Shown here one piece after another: positions 19,607-27,820 of a stretch of DNA of 64,000 bases. Origin of the DNA: Tessaracoccus lapidicaptus (lineage in GTDB: Bacteria > Actinomycetota > Actinomycetes > Propionibacteriales > Propionibacteriaceae); the NCBI RefSeq assembly GCF_001693815.1, contig NZ_MBQD01000004.1:26083-90082 (forward strand). Reading direction: 5' to 3'. The first letter of the stretch is position 1. Every line of letters starts with the position of its first letter. The notes beneath the pieces are model-generated. The model did not search any database. It saw only the letters and a list, made by a program, of their open reading frames with translations, and was not told where the DNA came from. Made by a program: the position numbers and the translations under genes.

Positions 19607-21250
19607 TTACTTGGTCGAGCCGACGCCGACGAACGACAGGCCGGTCACGGCGATCGGCTGGAAGTCCTGCAGGGTCTCCGGGTCGAACGCGGTGGGCGTC
19701 TTGCGGTGGAAGATCGGGTACAGCGGGACATTCTCGCTGATTACGTCGAACGTCTCGTGCCAGGCGGCCTTCTGCTCGTCGCCGGTCGCCTGCGACGCCG
19801 TGTCCAGGAGCTCCTGGACCTTGGTGTGCGACTCCTGGCCCTTCCAGTGCATGCGGGCGTCGGTCCAGGTCTCGCCCGCGTACCACCAGCGCAGCAGGAG
19901 GTCCGCGTCGTCGCCGAACACCGAGGGGTCGCCGGGGGCCACGACGATGTCGAACGCGTCGGGGTTGCTGTCGATGGTCGCGTAGACGTCGGAGGACTTC
20001 TTCTCCTCGTAGGCGACGGTGAGGCCGGCGGCCTCGAGCGACTCCTTGATCATCGGGCGGACGTTGGCGAAGAAGCCGTGGTCGGACGCCAGCAGCCGGA
20101 CCTGGGTGAGGCCGGTCTGGGCGAGGAGTTCCTTGGCCTTGGCCTGGTTGCCCGGGTACTGCACCTTGGCGGCCTTGTAGGCGGGGTGGTCCTCGTGCAC
20201 GAAGCAGGTGGCCGGGGTGGCGAGGTCGGACATGCCGACCGAGCAGATCTTCTCGTAGTCCAGGGCGTACATGACGGCCTGGCGGTTGCGGACGTCGTCC
20301 ATCGGCGCGGAGCCGGTGTTGAACATCACGAACACGAGGCCGAAGCCCTGCTCCGCTGCGACCGACTTGGTCTCGGCGAGGGTGGCGAGGTTCGCCACGG
20401 GCACCGAGTCGATGGCCTGCACCGTGTCCGACGTCAGGGCGTTGGTGCGGGTGGAGTCGTCCGGGATGATCTGCCACTCCATGGTCGCCGCGCGCGCCGG
20501 CTGCGGACCGGTGTAGGCGTCGTTGCGCTCGAACGTGATCTTCTGCGACCCGGCGCCGTTGTCGACCAACTTGTAGGGGCCCGTGCCGACAGGGGCGAGG
20601 TCGAACGCCTTCTGGTCGGCCTCGACGAGCGCCTTCGGGACGATCTTGACCACCGACAGGCGCTCGGCGACGAGCGAGAAGGGGTACTTCAGCGTGAAGG
20701 TGACGGTGGTGTCGTCCTTCTTCGCGACCGAGTCGATGAACGGGATGAAGGAGGCGTACAGGCTCTTGTTCGCCGGGTCCAGGACCCGCTGGAACGAGAA
20801 CACCACGTCGTCCGCGGTCACCGGGGTGCCGTCGTGGAAGACCGCTCCGTCGCGCAGCGCGACCTCCCACGTCGTGTCGTCGACCTGCGTGGGGAGGTCC
20901 TTGCCCAGCGCGGCGAACACCTCGCGGGTGGCCGGGTGGATCTCGGTCAGGCCCTCCATGGTGTGCCAGTTCGCGGCGACGGTGAGGGCCGCGGTCGTGG
21001 TCATGGGGTCGTAGCCGTTGGTGCCCAGCTCGTAGGAGATGGCGGCGGTGATGGCGCCGTCGGCCGCGGCCGAGGAGGCGGGTGCGCTCGAGGCGCCGGC
21101 GTCGGTGGTGCCGGGCGCCGCCGTCGGGCTGGTGCTGTCGCTGGGTGCGCCGCAGGCGGCGAGACCAGCGGTGAACGCTGCCGCGGCGCCGAAGCTGCCG
21201 GCGAGCTTGAGCAGGCTCCGTCGGGAGGTGACGGGCATCTGGTTCGTCAT
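19607..21250 (-). CDS. Sialic acid-binding lipoprotein (peptide-type SBP, Tat signal)
   Basis: A 547-residue family 5 solute-binding protein (peptide/oligosaccharide/sialate type). The leader has a twin-arginine motif SRRSLLK followed by a hydrophobic stretch and lipobox LAAC, so it is probably a Tat-exported lipoprotein. The DppA-like fold is indicated by VALRDGAVFHDGTPVTADDVVFSFQ, FVMFNTGSAPMDD and similar. AAGGAG lies seven bases before ATG 21250; eight codons of open frame upstream are not needed. First gene of the leftward nan operon. Sialic acid specificity is inferred from context only, since the family binds many ligands. Confidence 0.9.
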   Translation of the reverse strand: MTNQMPVTSRRSLLKLAGSFGAAAAFTAGLAACGAPSDSTSPTAAPGTTDAGASSAPASSAAADGAITAAISYELGTNGYDPMTTTAALTVAANWHTMEGLTEIHPATREVFAALGKDLPTQVDDTTWEVALRDGAVFHDGTPVTADDVVFSFQRVLDPANKSLYASFIPFIDSVAKKDDTTVTFTLKYPFSLVAERLSVVKIVPKALVEADQKAFDLAPVGTGPYKLVDNGAGSQKITFERNDAYTGPQPARAATMEWQIIPDDSTRTNALTSDTVQAIDSVPVANLATLAETKSVAAEQGFGLVFVMFNTGSAPMDDVRNRQAVMYALDYEKICSVGMSDLATPATCFVHEDHPAYKAAKVQYPGNQAKAKELLAQTGLTQVRLLASDHGFFANVRPMIKESLEAAGLTVAYEEKKSSDVYATIDSNPDAFDIVVAPGDPSVFGDDADLLLRWWYAGETWTDARMHWKGQESHTKVQELLDTASQATGDEQKAAWHETFDVISENVPLYPIFHRKTPTAFDPETLQDFQPIAVTGLSFVGVGSTK

Positions 21251-21269
21251 TGAAACTCCTTGGTGATCG

Positions 21270-21356
21270 GACATCCGATGTCTGACGTCGGCTACACTAG
21301 CGCATGGAATCGACGAGCGCTTCCACTTCGCTCAATACTGTGAGCACTTCGCTCAA
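21270..21356. promoter_or_regulatory. Candidate NanR binding sites between nan operon and nanR
   Basis: GACATC-C-GATGTC at 21270-21282 is a 13-bp inverted repeat with a single central base. Two direct copies of CACTTCGCTCAA lie at 21324-21335 and 21345-21356, spaced 21 bp, two helical turns. They sit in the 117-bp gap between the divergent importer operon and the GntR-type regulator gene. FadR-subfamily repressors use short spaced half-sites, so either element could be the operator. Confidence 0.55.
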
Positions 21357-21367
21357 CGGGGGTACAC

Positions 21368-22075
21368 ATGGCCAGGAACGAACCGCAGCGCCTGAGGGCT
21401 ACCATCCAGGCCGTCAAGGAGCTGATCCTTGATCAGGGGCTGCAGCCGGGCGACCCGCTGCCCACCGAGGCGCAGCTGGTGGACCTGCTGGACGTGTCGC
21501 GCGGGAACCTGCGTGAGGCCGTGCGGACCCTGGTGGCGCTCGACATCCTCGAGGTGCGGCACGGCACAGGGACGTTCGTCGGACAGATGTCGCTCAGGCC
21601 GCTGGTCGAAGGGCTCGGGTTCCGCGGCGTGGTGCTGCCCGGTGAGGACTTCCAGTCGCTGCGGCAGATCGTGGAGGTGCGCAGCGGTCTGGACCACGCG
21701 CTGGCTGACGCCGTCGTCGAGCGGATGGACGACGCCGTCGCCGTCGAGCTGAAGGCGCTGTGCGACGCGATGGCCGAGCACAGCGAGCGCAATGAGGCGT
21801 TCGCGGCCGAGGACAGGGCATTCCACCTCGCGTTGGCGTCGATGCTGGGCAACGAGTTGTACAGCGAGCTCGTGGCCGCGTTCTGGGACGTACACACCCG
21901 CCTGGCTCCGCGGCTGGGCGTGCCGACGCCGCGCGACATCGCGGACACGGTCGCGGCCCACCGGGCAATGCTCGACGCGGCGGTGTCGCGGGACCTGGAG
22001 GGTTACCGCGCCGCCGTCGGGAACCACTACGCGCCGCTGCTGCGCGTCCTGGACTCGACCTCGACGACCGGATGA
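21368..22075 (+). CDS. nanR: GntR/FadR-family regulator of sialic acid use
   Basis: A 235-residue GntR-type regulator. The N-terminal winged helix carries LQPGDPLPTEAQLVDLLDVS and a wing ending HGTGTFV. The C-terminal half is an all-helical FCD ligand domain (about 80-225) with the histidine-rich metal site expected from FHLAL and AHRAML. It is divergent from the nan importer operon, and its role as sialate-responsive repressor is inferred from that placement. An inverted repeat and two direct repeats in the shared promoter are candidate sites. Confidence 0.88.
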   Translation: MARNEPQRLRATIQAVKELILDQGLQPGDPLPTEAQLVDLLDVSRGNLREAVRTLVALDILEVRHGTGTFVGQMSLRPLVEGLGFRGVVLPGEDFQSLRQIVEVRSGLDHALADAVVERMDDAVAVELKALCDAMAEHSERNEAFAAEDRAFHLALASMLGNELYSELVAAFWDVHTRLAPRLGVPTPRDIADTVAAHRAMLDAAVSRDLEGYRAAVGNHYAPLLRVLDSTSTTG

Positions 22076-22112
22076 CGGCCTGCCCAGCCGGGCTGACGTG
22101 GGAAGCTGCCTC

Positions 22113-22718
22113 ATGAACTGGATCGAGCTCGTCGGCTACATCGCCTCCGCCTTCGTCGTGCTGTCATTCGCCATGAGTTCGATCGTGAAGATCCGCACCA
22201 TCTCGCTCATCGGGTCGGTCTTCTACGTCGGCTATGGCGCGCTCATCGGCTCGATCCCGATCATCCTCGCCAACGCGACCATCGTCGTGTTCCACGTCCT
22301 CGCGCTGTCCAAGGAGTTCAGCAGCTCCACCGAGCTGGGCGCCGTCCCCATCGCGCCGGACGCGCCGTTCCTCGTCGACTTCCTGCACTCGCACGAGGAC
22401 GACATCGCCGCCTCCCAGCCGGAGTACCGCCGGCGGCCGTCCGACACCGCCTTCGTCCTCATGCGCGAGGGCATGCCCGCCGGGGCAGTCCTCGGGACCC
22501 GCGACGGCGACTCCCTGCACCTGGCCCTGGACTACGTGCTCCCCGCCTACCGCGACTCACGGCTCGGTCGGTGGATCTACGGTGCCCGCACCAGCGCGTT
22601 GCGCGCCCACGGAATCCGGGAGGTGACGGCGGCGCCCACCACCGACGTCCACCGCCACTACCTCGAGCACGTCGGCTTCGAGCGGCGAGGCGATCTGATG
22701 GCCAAGACGCTCGCCTGA
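22113..22718 (+). CDS. Membrane-anchored GNAT-type acetyltransferase (YgjV-like N-terminus)
   Basis: A 201-residue protein in two parts. Residues 1 to about 72 form two or three closely spaced membrane helices resembling YgjV-type inner-membrane proteins (ELVGYIASAFVVLSFAMSS). Residues about 85-201 look like a GNAT N-acetyltransferase: DYVLPAYRDSRLGRWIYGA matches the acetyl-CoA binding motif and YLEHVGFERRGDLMAKTL the last strand. ATG 22113 is taken as start because the first helix begins there. It follows nanR by 37 bases on the same strand. Substrate unknown. Confidence 0.75.
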   Translation: MNWIELVGYIASAFVVLSFAMSSIVKIRTISLIGSVFYVGYGALIGSIPIILANATIVVFHVLALSKEFSSSTELGAVPIAPDAPFLVDFLHSHEDDIAASQPEYRRRPSDTAFVLMREGMPAGAVLGTRDGDSLHLALDYVLPAYRDSRLGRWIYGARTSALRAHGIREVTAAPTTDVHRHYLEHVGFERRGDLMAKTLA

Positions 22719-22721
22719 CGC

Positions 22722-23945
22722 TTACGGTGTCGCGGTGGCCGCGGGCGCCGACGGCACGGCGACGCAGTAGCCGACCTCGGCCGAGGTCTCCCCGTCCTTG
22801 ATGTTGCGGTTAGGTCCGGTGCCGCCGACGGTCCACAGTCCAGAATCCGCATCGAAGGCGATCGTCTCCCCGTTCCACATTTGGATCGCCGTGGGATCCA
22901 TGCCCCGCATCGGCGGGAGCCGGGTGTCGAACGTGGCCGTCCACCGTTGCTTCTCCGGCTCGTCGCCGACGACGACGAACGCGAAGCAGTAGCCGTCGTC
23001 GCTCCAGGCCAGGGACCGCTGTCGCACGACGTGGCCCGCGGAGGTGGCGACCGGCACGAGCCCCGACGCATCCGGCCCGGGGTCCGGGGTGGGCGTCGGG
23101 GTGGGGTCGGTCACGTCGACCGTGGAGCCCGCCGTCGTCACCGCGTACCCACCTCCCCCTGCCGCGATCAGGAGTTGCGGGCGCAGGACCAGGATCGCGA
23201 ATCCCGCGACACCGGCCGCCCGCGGCAGCTCCGTCAGCACCCGGGCCAGGTCCACGGTGACGCGCGACCCGGCGCCTCCCGGCACCACGGCCACACCGTT
23301 GTCTCCGACCCGGGCGACAGCGACCGCACCACCGGCCCCCTCGAGGCTGAGCAGCAGCCGAGCTCCGTCCACCTCGTCCGGCCGGGCCGCCGGCACGTCC
23401 ACGCTGACCGTGGCGAGGTAGCGGAACCCGTCGCGCTCGACCAGCGCGAAATCCGCCGACGCGGCTGCGGGTTCGACCACCTCGCCGCGGAATGCCGACA
23501 CGGTCCCCCGGACGCCGCCGAGGTCGCCCTCCAGCACGACGGCCTCGCCGCGGCTCACCGCGACCGCCGTCACCCCCGCCAGGTCGACGAGCGCCAGGGT
23601 GCAGCCGGGAAACTCGACGACGACGGCCCCCGACTCCCCCACGGCGGCCGCCCCGCCGCAGGCCCCGCCCGCACCCCGGGCGGTGACCTCGATGCGGGCG
23701 TCGGGCCCGAACTCGTCGGCCGAGGAGACCCTGACGTTCTGCAGGCGGCCGAAGGAGACCGCGGGGACGCCGACGTTCCAGTCGAGCGTGACGGTCGTTG
23801 CGCCGCCGACATCCGCGCGCGCCCCGCCGAGCGGGGCCACGACGAGCCCACCGAGCGTGGCGGCCGAGCTCGTCACCAGACCGAGGCCCAGGATGACGGC
23901 GGCCAGGACGACGACCACACGGGCGCGGACACGGGGGGTCGTCAC
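22722..23945 (-). CDS. Exported protein of the SipW operon, function unknown
   Basis: A 407-residue protein with no recognised enzymatic domain. The N-terminus is a positively charged then hydrophobic leader followed by SSAATLGGL, the same motif as in the 148-residue protein encoded two genes upstream. This suggests export through the SipW-type peptidase encoded between them. The rest is beta-rich and poor in aromatic residues, with a DPTPTPTPDPGP linker at about 285-300 before a C-terminal segment containing two cysteines. The GTG start overlaps the signal-peptidase stop by four bases (GTGA), fixing the start. Possibly a surface or matrix protein. Confidence 0.75.
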   Translation of the reverse strand: MTTPRVRARVVVVLAAVILGLGLVTSSAATLGGLVVAPLGGARADVGGATTVTLDWNVGVPAVSFGRLQNVRVSSADEFGPDARIEVTARGAGGACGGAAAVGESGAVVVEFPGCTLALVDLAGVTAVAVSRGEAVVLEGDLGGVRGTVSAFRGEVVEPAAASADFALVERDGFRYLATVSVDVPAARPDEVDGARLLLSLEGAGGAVAVARVGDNGVAVVPGGAGSRVTVDLARVLTELPRAAGVAGFAILVLRPQLLIAAGGGGYAVTTAGSTVDVTDPTPTPTPDPGPDASGLVPVATSAGHVVRQRSLAWSDDGYCFAFVVVGDEPEKQRWTATFDTRLPPMRGMDPTAIQMWNGETIAFDADSGLWTVGGTGPNRNIKDGETSAEVGYCVAVPSAPAATATP

Positions 23946-24427
23946 GCTGCCGGCTCCGAATCCGGCGTCGGCGCCCGGCTCGGCCACAGCAGCGCCAGGA
24001 CGACCAGAGCAGCCGCGCCCCCCAGCAGGATTCGCTGCAGCGACGACCCGAGCAGCAGCCCGACCTTCGGCACGTGGGCGACCGCCCTGCCCATGATGTG
24101 CCGGGACGGAGTGAGCCACGGGTCGGCCTCCGCGTTGTTGTCCCCGAGGGTGACGTACGCCTCGGCGCCGTCGAGCGTGCCGACCGCGCTGATCCGGTGG
24201 ATGGCGCGGCCGCCCTCCCCCGCCTGACCGGGCGGCACCTGGAACGAGATGACGTCGCCGACCTCGTAGGCGGGTTGCCTGATCGTCAGCACGAGGTCAC
24301 CGGTGTAGTAGGTCGGCTCCATCGAGTGGCCCTGGACGAAGGTCAGCCCGGTGATGCCGCCCCACGTCGCCGGCCAGACGGCCGCGACGAGCAGGAGCGT
24401 CAGCGCCCAAGGCCCCACTCGACGCAC
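23942..24427 (-). CDS. sipW: SipW-type (ER-type) signal peptidase I
   Basis: A 161-residue signal peptidase of the SipW/archaeal/ER type, which uses a Ser-His pair in place of the bacterial Ser-Lys. Ser35 lies in QGHSMEPTYYTGD and His77 in RAIHRIS, and the conserved LGDNN box follows. A membrane helix precedes the serine (about 7-25) and another lies near the C-terminus (about 128-148). The GTG at 24427, eleven bases after the preceding stop, is the first sensible start, without a clear Shine-Dalgarno site. Genes on both sides encode its likely substrates. Confidence 0.88.
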   Translation of the reverse strand: MRRVGPWALTLLLVAAVWPATWGGITGLTFVQGHSMEPTYYTGDLVLTIRQPAYEVGDVISFQVPPGQAGEGGRAIHRISAVGTLDGAEAYVTLGDNNAEADPWLTPSRHIMGRAVAHVPKVGLLLGSSLQRILLGGAAALVVLALLWPSRAPTPDSEPAA

Positions 24428-24438
24428 GATGCCGGCGG

Positions 24439-24885
24439 TCAGTCGATCTCGGACGCGGAGACCGCCACGACCCCACCGTCGATGACGACCGACGCGCGCG
24501 CCACATCGTGGGCGGTCACGGTGACAGCCGGATCGGTCCAGGTCTCGCCGCCGTCGGTGCTGACGTACTCGACCAGCACGGCGTCGGCAGCGTCCACGAG
24601 CGTCAGCTTGATCTCGGCGTCGTCGGAGATGGTCTCTGCCGGGTCGGTCGCCTGGAGGTCGACGGCGGTCACGACGTACGCCTGCGCGGCCGCGTCGTAG
24701 GAGGTGTCGAACGTGAGGGTCACCCCGTTCTCGACGGGGGCGACGACGGTGTTGCTGTTCGCGCCCAGTGACTGGTTGTCGAGGCCGCCCAGCGTGGCGG
24801 CCGAGGCCGAGACGATCGCGAACGTGGCGACAGCGGCGACGACGGCGCCGATCCGGCGCTTCGACACGGGGGACGTGGTGCTCAT
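24439..24885 (-). CDS. SipW-dependent exported protein, TasA/CalY-like
   Basis: A 148-residue small exported protein. The leader has basic residues (SKRRIG), a hydrophobic core and then SASAATLGGLDNQSLGANSN, which resembles the N-termini of SipW-dependent exported proteins such as TasA/CalY. The mature part (about 110 residues) is acidic and beta-rich with no cysteines. GAGGAG precedes the ATG at 24885 by seven bases; the frame is open upstream but that part lacks such a site. First of three genes in an operon with the SipW-type peptidase. Fibre formation is possible but not shown by sequence. Confidence 0.8.
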   Translation of the reverse strand: MSTTSPVSKRRIGAVVAAVATFAIVSASAATLGGLDNQSLGANSNTVVAPVENGVTLTFDTSYDAAAQAYVVTAVDLQATDPAETISDDAEIKLTLVDAADAVLVEYVSTDGGETWTDPAVTVTAHDVARASVVIDGGVVAVSASEID

Positions 24886-25196
24886 GGGTTCTCCTCGGTG
24901 CAGGTGGGGTGCGCCACGGCCCGCGGTGGGTGGTGCGTGTGCCATCCCGCGAGGCCGGCGCCGTGACCCCATGTCTACTGGGCACGATGCGGTGCCGCAT
25001 CGGGACCGCGGCGCCCGGGTGAGGACCGGGAATCACCCCCATGCCACCGGCATCACGCTCCCGCCATGCACTTTCGTTAGTGATCCACCCGCCGAAGGTC
25101 GACTGCTTCCCCCCGGCCGCTCTCCGGATTCACCCACGACTTCACCCGGTTCACCCACTGCCACCCGCGCGTCCGCTGCGTCCAGCGCGTCCAGCG
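24886..25196. other. Non-coding gap before the SipW operon
   Basis: No gene is evident. The hairpin GATGCGG-TG-CCGCATC lies at 24986-25001 and three TTCACCC heptamers at 25129, 25141 and 25150. The leftward promoter of the SipW operon and the end of the LuxR-type transcript must lie here, but I cannot place boxes with confidence. Confidence 0.5.
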
Positions 25197-27650
25197 TCAG
25201 ATGAGGCCGCGTGCCCGGGCGATCGCCAGCGCTCCAGCCCGGTCCCCCGCGCCCAGCCGCTTGTAGGCGGCCTTGGCCGTCGAGCGCACTGTCTCGGTGC
25301 TCACCACGAGTCGCCGGGCGACATCGGCCATGGTCCCGCCCTCGGCGAGCGCCTGGAGGACTTCCCGCTGGCGGCGGGTGAGGGCCCCGTCGACGCCTCC
25401 AGCCACGGGATTCGGGGCGACGACGAGCCCTGGATACCGGGCCAGGCGCTGCCCCATCAGCGGCGCGATGGCCGTCAGGGCGGCGTCGGGCAGGACGGCG
25501 AGCGCGCCCAGCACGTTGCCCCAGTCCTGCGAGTTGGCGAGGACGCGGACGTCGTCCGCGCGCGCCGGGTCGTCGACGACGCAGGCGATCTGCACCCCCG
25601 TCGCGACGATGCGCCACCGGTTGGACAGCTGATCCGAGCGCAGTGCATGGTCGAGTTGCGCGGCCGCGGCACCCGTCCGGCCGGCCGCGCACTCCAGCGC
25701 GGCCAGGAGCACCGCGTTGAGCGATCCGGGGACCTGGGCGTGTTCCAGGACGCCCCTGGCCTGGCCGATCATGCCGCGGCGCAGCAGCAGCATCACGAGC
25801 ACGCTCTGCAGCGGCCACCACTCCCAGCCGGGGCGGCCCGCCCACGCGGCGCGCTGCAGCATGGACCCGGCCCACCTGGCGCCGGCCTCCGGACCCCGCC
25901 ACAGCGCTAGCTCGAGGGTCCGAATGGTCGACTCGTGAGGAGCCCACGCGCGGTCCGGGTCCACGAGCGGCGCCTCCTCCGGCCCGGCCTGTCCCAGGTC
26001 CAGCACCGCGTAGGCGGCCGCCAGCGAGCGCAGCGCGTCCTGGGACGCCTCCGGCCCCACGCGGTACCGGTCAGCCTCGGCGAGCTGGGCCTCGGCGGCG
26101 CGGGGCAGGCCGCCGTGCGCGGCCATGAGCGCGGCGCGCAGCATGACGCCGCGACGGAGGCCCGAGTAGTGGTCCATGCGCGCGCCCATGTCCATGCTCA
26201 TGCGCACCGCGGCCGAGGAGCAGTCGCGGGCGATCCCCATCTCGCCGAGCACGAGGCCGGCATCGGCGGCGCCGAGGAGGGTCCCGCACACCACGGCGGC
26301 CTCGTCGTGCCGCCTCCGGTCCAGCGACAGCCCGGTGGCCGCTTCGGCAACCAGCCATCTGGCAGCGTCGAGGAGTTGGCGGCGCGCCTGCGTCGCGCTC
26401 GCCGGCCGCCCGCCCGCGGCGAGCGGATCGAACCATTCGCGCAGTCTCGCCAGGGTCGACCCGGGCTCGGGAGCCCGCTGGGCGGACAGGAGGTATCCCA
26501 GGTCCTGCCACGCCTCGGGTGTCGAGGAGCTGATGCGGGCCGGCCGCTCCAGGCCGTCGAGGTAGCGCCGGGCCCTGGTGAGGTGGCGCAGGGCGGGCGG
26601 GAAGTGCTTCGGCCAGGCGCTGCGGACGCACGTGACATGGGCGGCGGTGAGGTGGACGAGCGGGTGCATCGTGGTCGCGAGGACCTCGTCGACCCGCTCC
26701 CACTCTCCGAGCGTCGAGTAGACGCGGATGCGTTCCAACCCGGTGAGGTCCGGGGCGACGGCGTCGCCCGTCTTGAGAACGTCGGCGTGCCACGCATCGA
26801 CCGCCGCGGGGTCGGCGTCCCCCCAGGCGCGGAAGACGGCGCTGGTCAGCCCGTCCGGCAGGCTGGATCGGTGCGGGCCGGCGACCGTCACCGCCGTGGA
26901 CGACTCCCGCAGCTCGCGCACCTCCTGCGGCGTGACCGTCCGCTCCAGGAGTGCGGTGGCGACGGTGGCGACGGTGTCGTCGCCGGCACGGCCCAGGGTT
27001 GCCTGAAGCCGCAGCAGGGGGTCGCGATGGACCTGTGGCAAGACGACGGCGGCCCACGGGCGGGCCGCCTCCTCAACCTCGAGCGCGTAGCGGCGCGGGT
27101 CGCTGTACGGCACGTGCGAGAGGGCCGGCACCCCTCCGGTCTGGTGGAGGATCTGGTGGAGGACGACGGGGTCCGCGGCTTCGGGGTGGACGGCGAGGAT
27201 CTCGTCCTCGGTGAGGACGAGGTCCTGGTGCCGCAGGATCCGGTCGACTGTCAGCAGCTCTGCCCAGTCGCATCCGTCGAGCTCGGCCGCGACGACCACC
27301 CTCGTACCGACCAGCGCCGGGTCCCCCAACAGCCTCCGGACGCGCTGCGCTGCCCGGTCATCGGCGTCGTCGACATGGAGGACGACGAGGTCGGCGTCGA
27401 TGACCGACGGCTGAGGCTCGTCGCCGGTGAGGCGCAGCCGCGTGACCCGTCCGACATCGAGGAGCGCGACGGCGCGGTCGACGATGCGCCGCGGGTGGTA
27501 CGGCGGCGGGGCGCAGACGAGGATCAGCTGATCGGTGCGGAGCGCGGACACGACGCGCCTGGCGACCGCGTCCGCCACCGGGCAGGGGTTCACGTGCACC
27601 CGACGCACCACCTTCCCGTTGGAGGGTCCTCGGCGCCCCACGATCGCCAA
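25197..27650 (-). CDS. Large LuxR-family (LAL-like) transcriptional regulator
   Basis: An 817-residue regulator. The C-terminal 65 residues are a LuxR helix-turn-helix (LTRRQREVLQALAEGG, MADVARRLVVSTETVR). The rest resembles MalT/LAL-type STAND regulators: a nucleotide-binding-like domain, then helical repeats (about 300-730). The strand that should lead to Walker A reads LILVCAPPPYHPRRIV, so the GxxGxGKT loop is gone, although a Walker B-like DLVVLHVDDADD remains. The frame opens at TTG 27650 and no good ribosome site is seen; GTG 27641 is an alternative. The gene lies just upstream of the SipW operon in the same direction and may control it. Confidence 0.85.
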   Translation of the reverse strand: MAIVGRRGPSNGKVVRRVHVNPCPVADAVARRVVSALRTDQLILVCAPPPYHPRRIVDRAVALLDVGRVTRLRLTGDEPQPSVIDADLVVLHVDDADDRAAQRVRRLLGDPALVGTRVVVAAELDGCDWAELLTVDRILRHQDLVLTEDEILAVHPEAADPVVLHQILHQTGGVPALSHVPYSDPRRYALEVEEAARPWAAVVLPQVHRDPLLRLQATLGRAGDDTVATVATALLERTVTPQEVRELRESSTAVTVAGPHRSSLPDGLTSAVFRAWGDADPAAVDAWHADVLKTGDAVAPDLTGLERIRVYSTLGEWERVDEVLATTMHPLVHLTAAHVTCVRSAWPKHFPPALRHLTRARRYLDGLERPARISSSTPEAWQDLGYLLSAQRAPEPGSTLARLREWFDPLAAGGRPASATQARRQLLDAARWLVAEAATGLSLDRRRHDEAAVVCGTLLGAADAGLVLGEMGIARDCSSAAVRMSMDMGARMDHYSGLRRGVMLRAALMAAHGGLPRAAEAQLAEADRYRVGPEASQDALRSLAAAYAVLDLGQAGPEEAPLVDPDRAWAPHESTIRTLELALWRGPEAGARWAGSMLQRAAWAGRPGWEWWPLQSVLVMLLLRRGMIGQARGVLEHAQVPGSLNAVLLAALECAAGRTGAAAAQLDHALRSDQLSNRWRIVATGVQIACVVDDPARADDVRVLANSQDWGNVLGALAVLPDAALTAIAPLMGQRLARYPGLVVAPNPVAGGVDGALTRRQREVLQALAEGGTMADVARRLVVSTETVRSTAKAAYKRLGAGDRAGALAIARARGLI

Positions 27651-27741
27651 TCGGTGGCACTTTGCCGTCTGACTGCGGGGTGAGTCAACGTAACCTTCGG
27701 ACAGAATCCGTTGTCAGGCGCGGCGGGTCTCGGTTAGTGGT

Positions 27742-27812
27742 CTGCAGGTTTCTCGCTGTGGAGCCTCTCCTGTGCATATGCACGCAGGAAGCCCCACAGC
27801 GAGAAAAGTGCA
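27742..27812. repeat. Dispersed palindromic element, copy A
   Basis: TTTCTCGCTGTGG (27749-27761) pairs perfectly with its complement ending at 27806, and weaker pairing extends outward to CTGCA/TGCAG. The centre is the perfect palindrome GTGCATATGCAC. A second copy with the same arms and centre lies at 39764-39826. Translating either copy gives similar peptides, which is a by-product of the shared DNA, not evidence of a gene. Confidence 0.85.
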
Positions 27813-27820
27813 GGTCCCCC

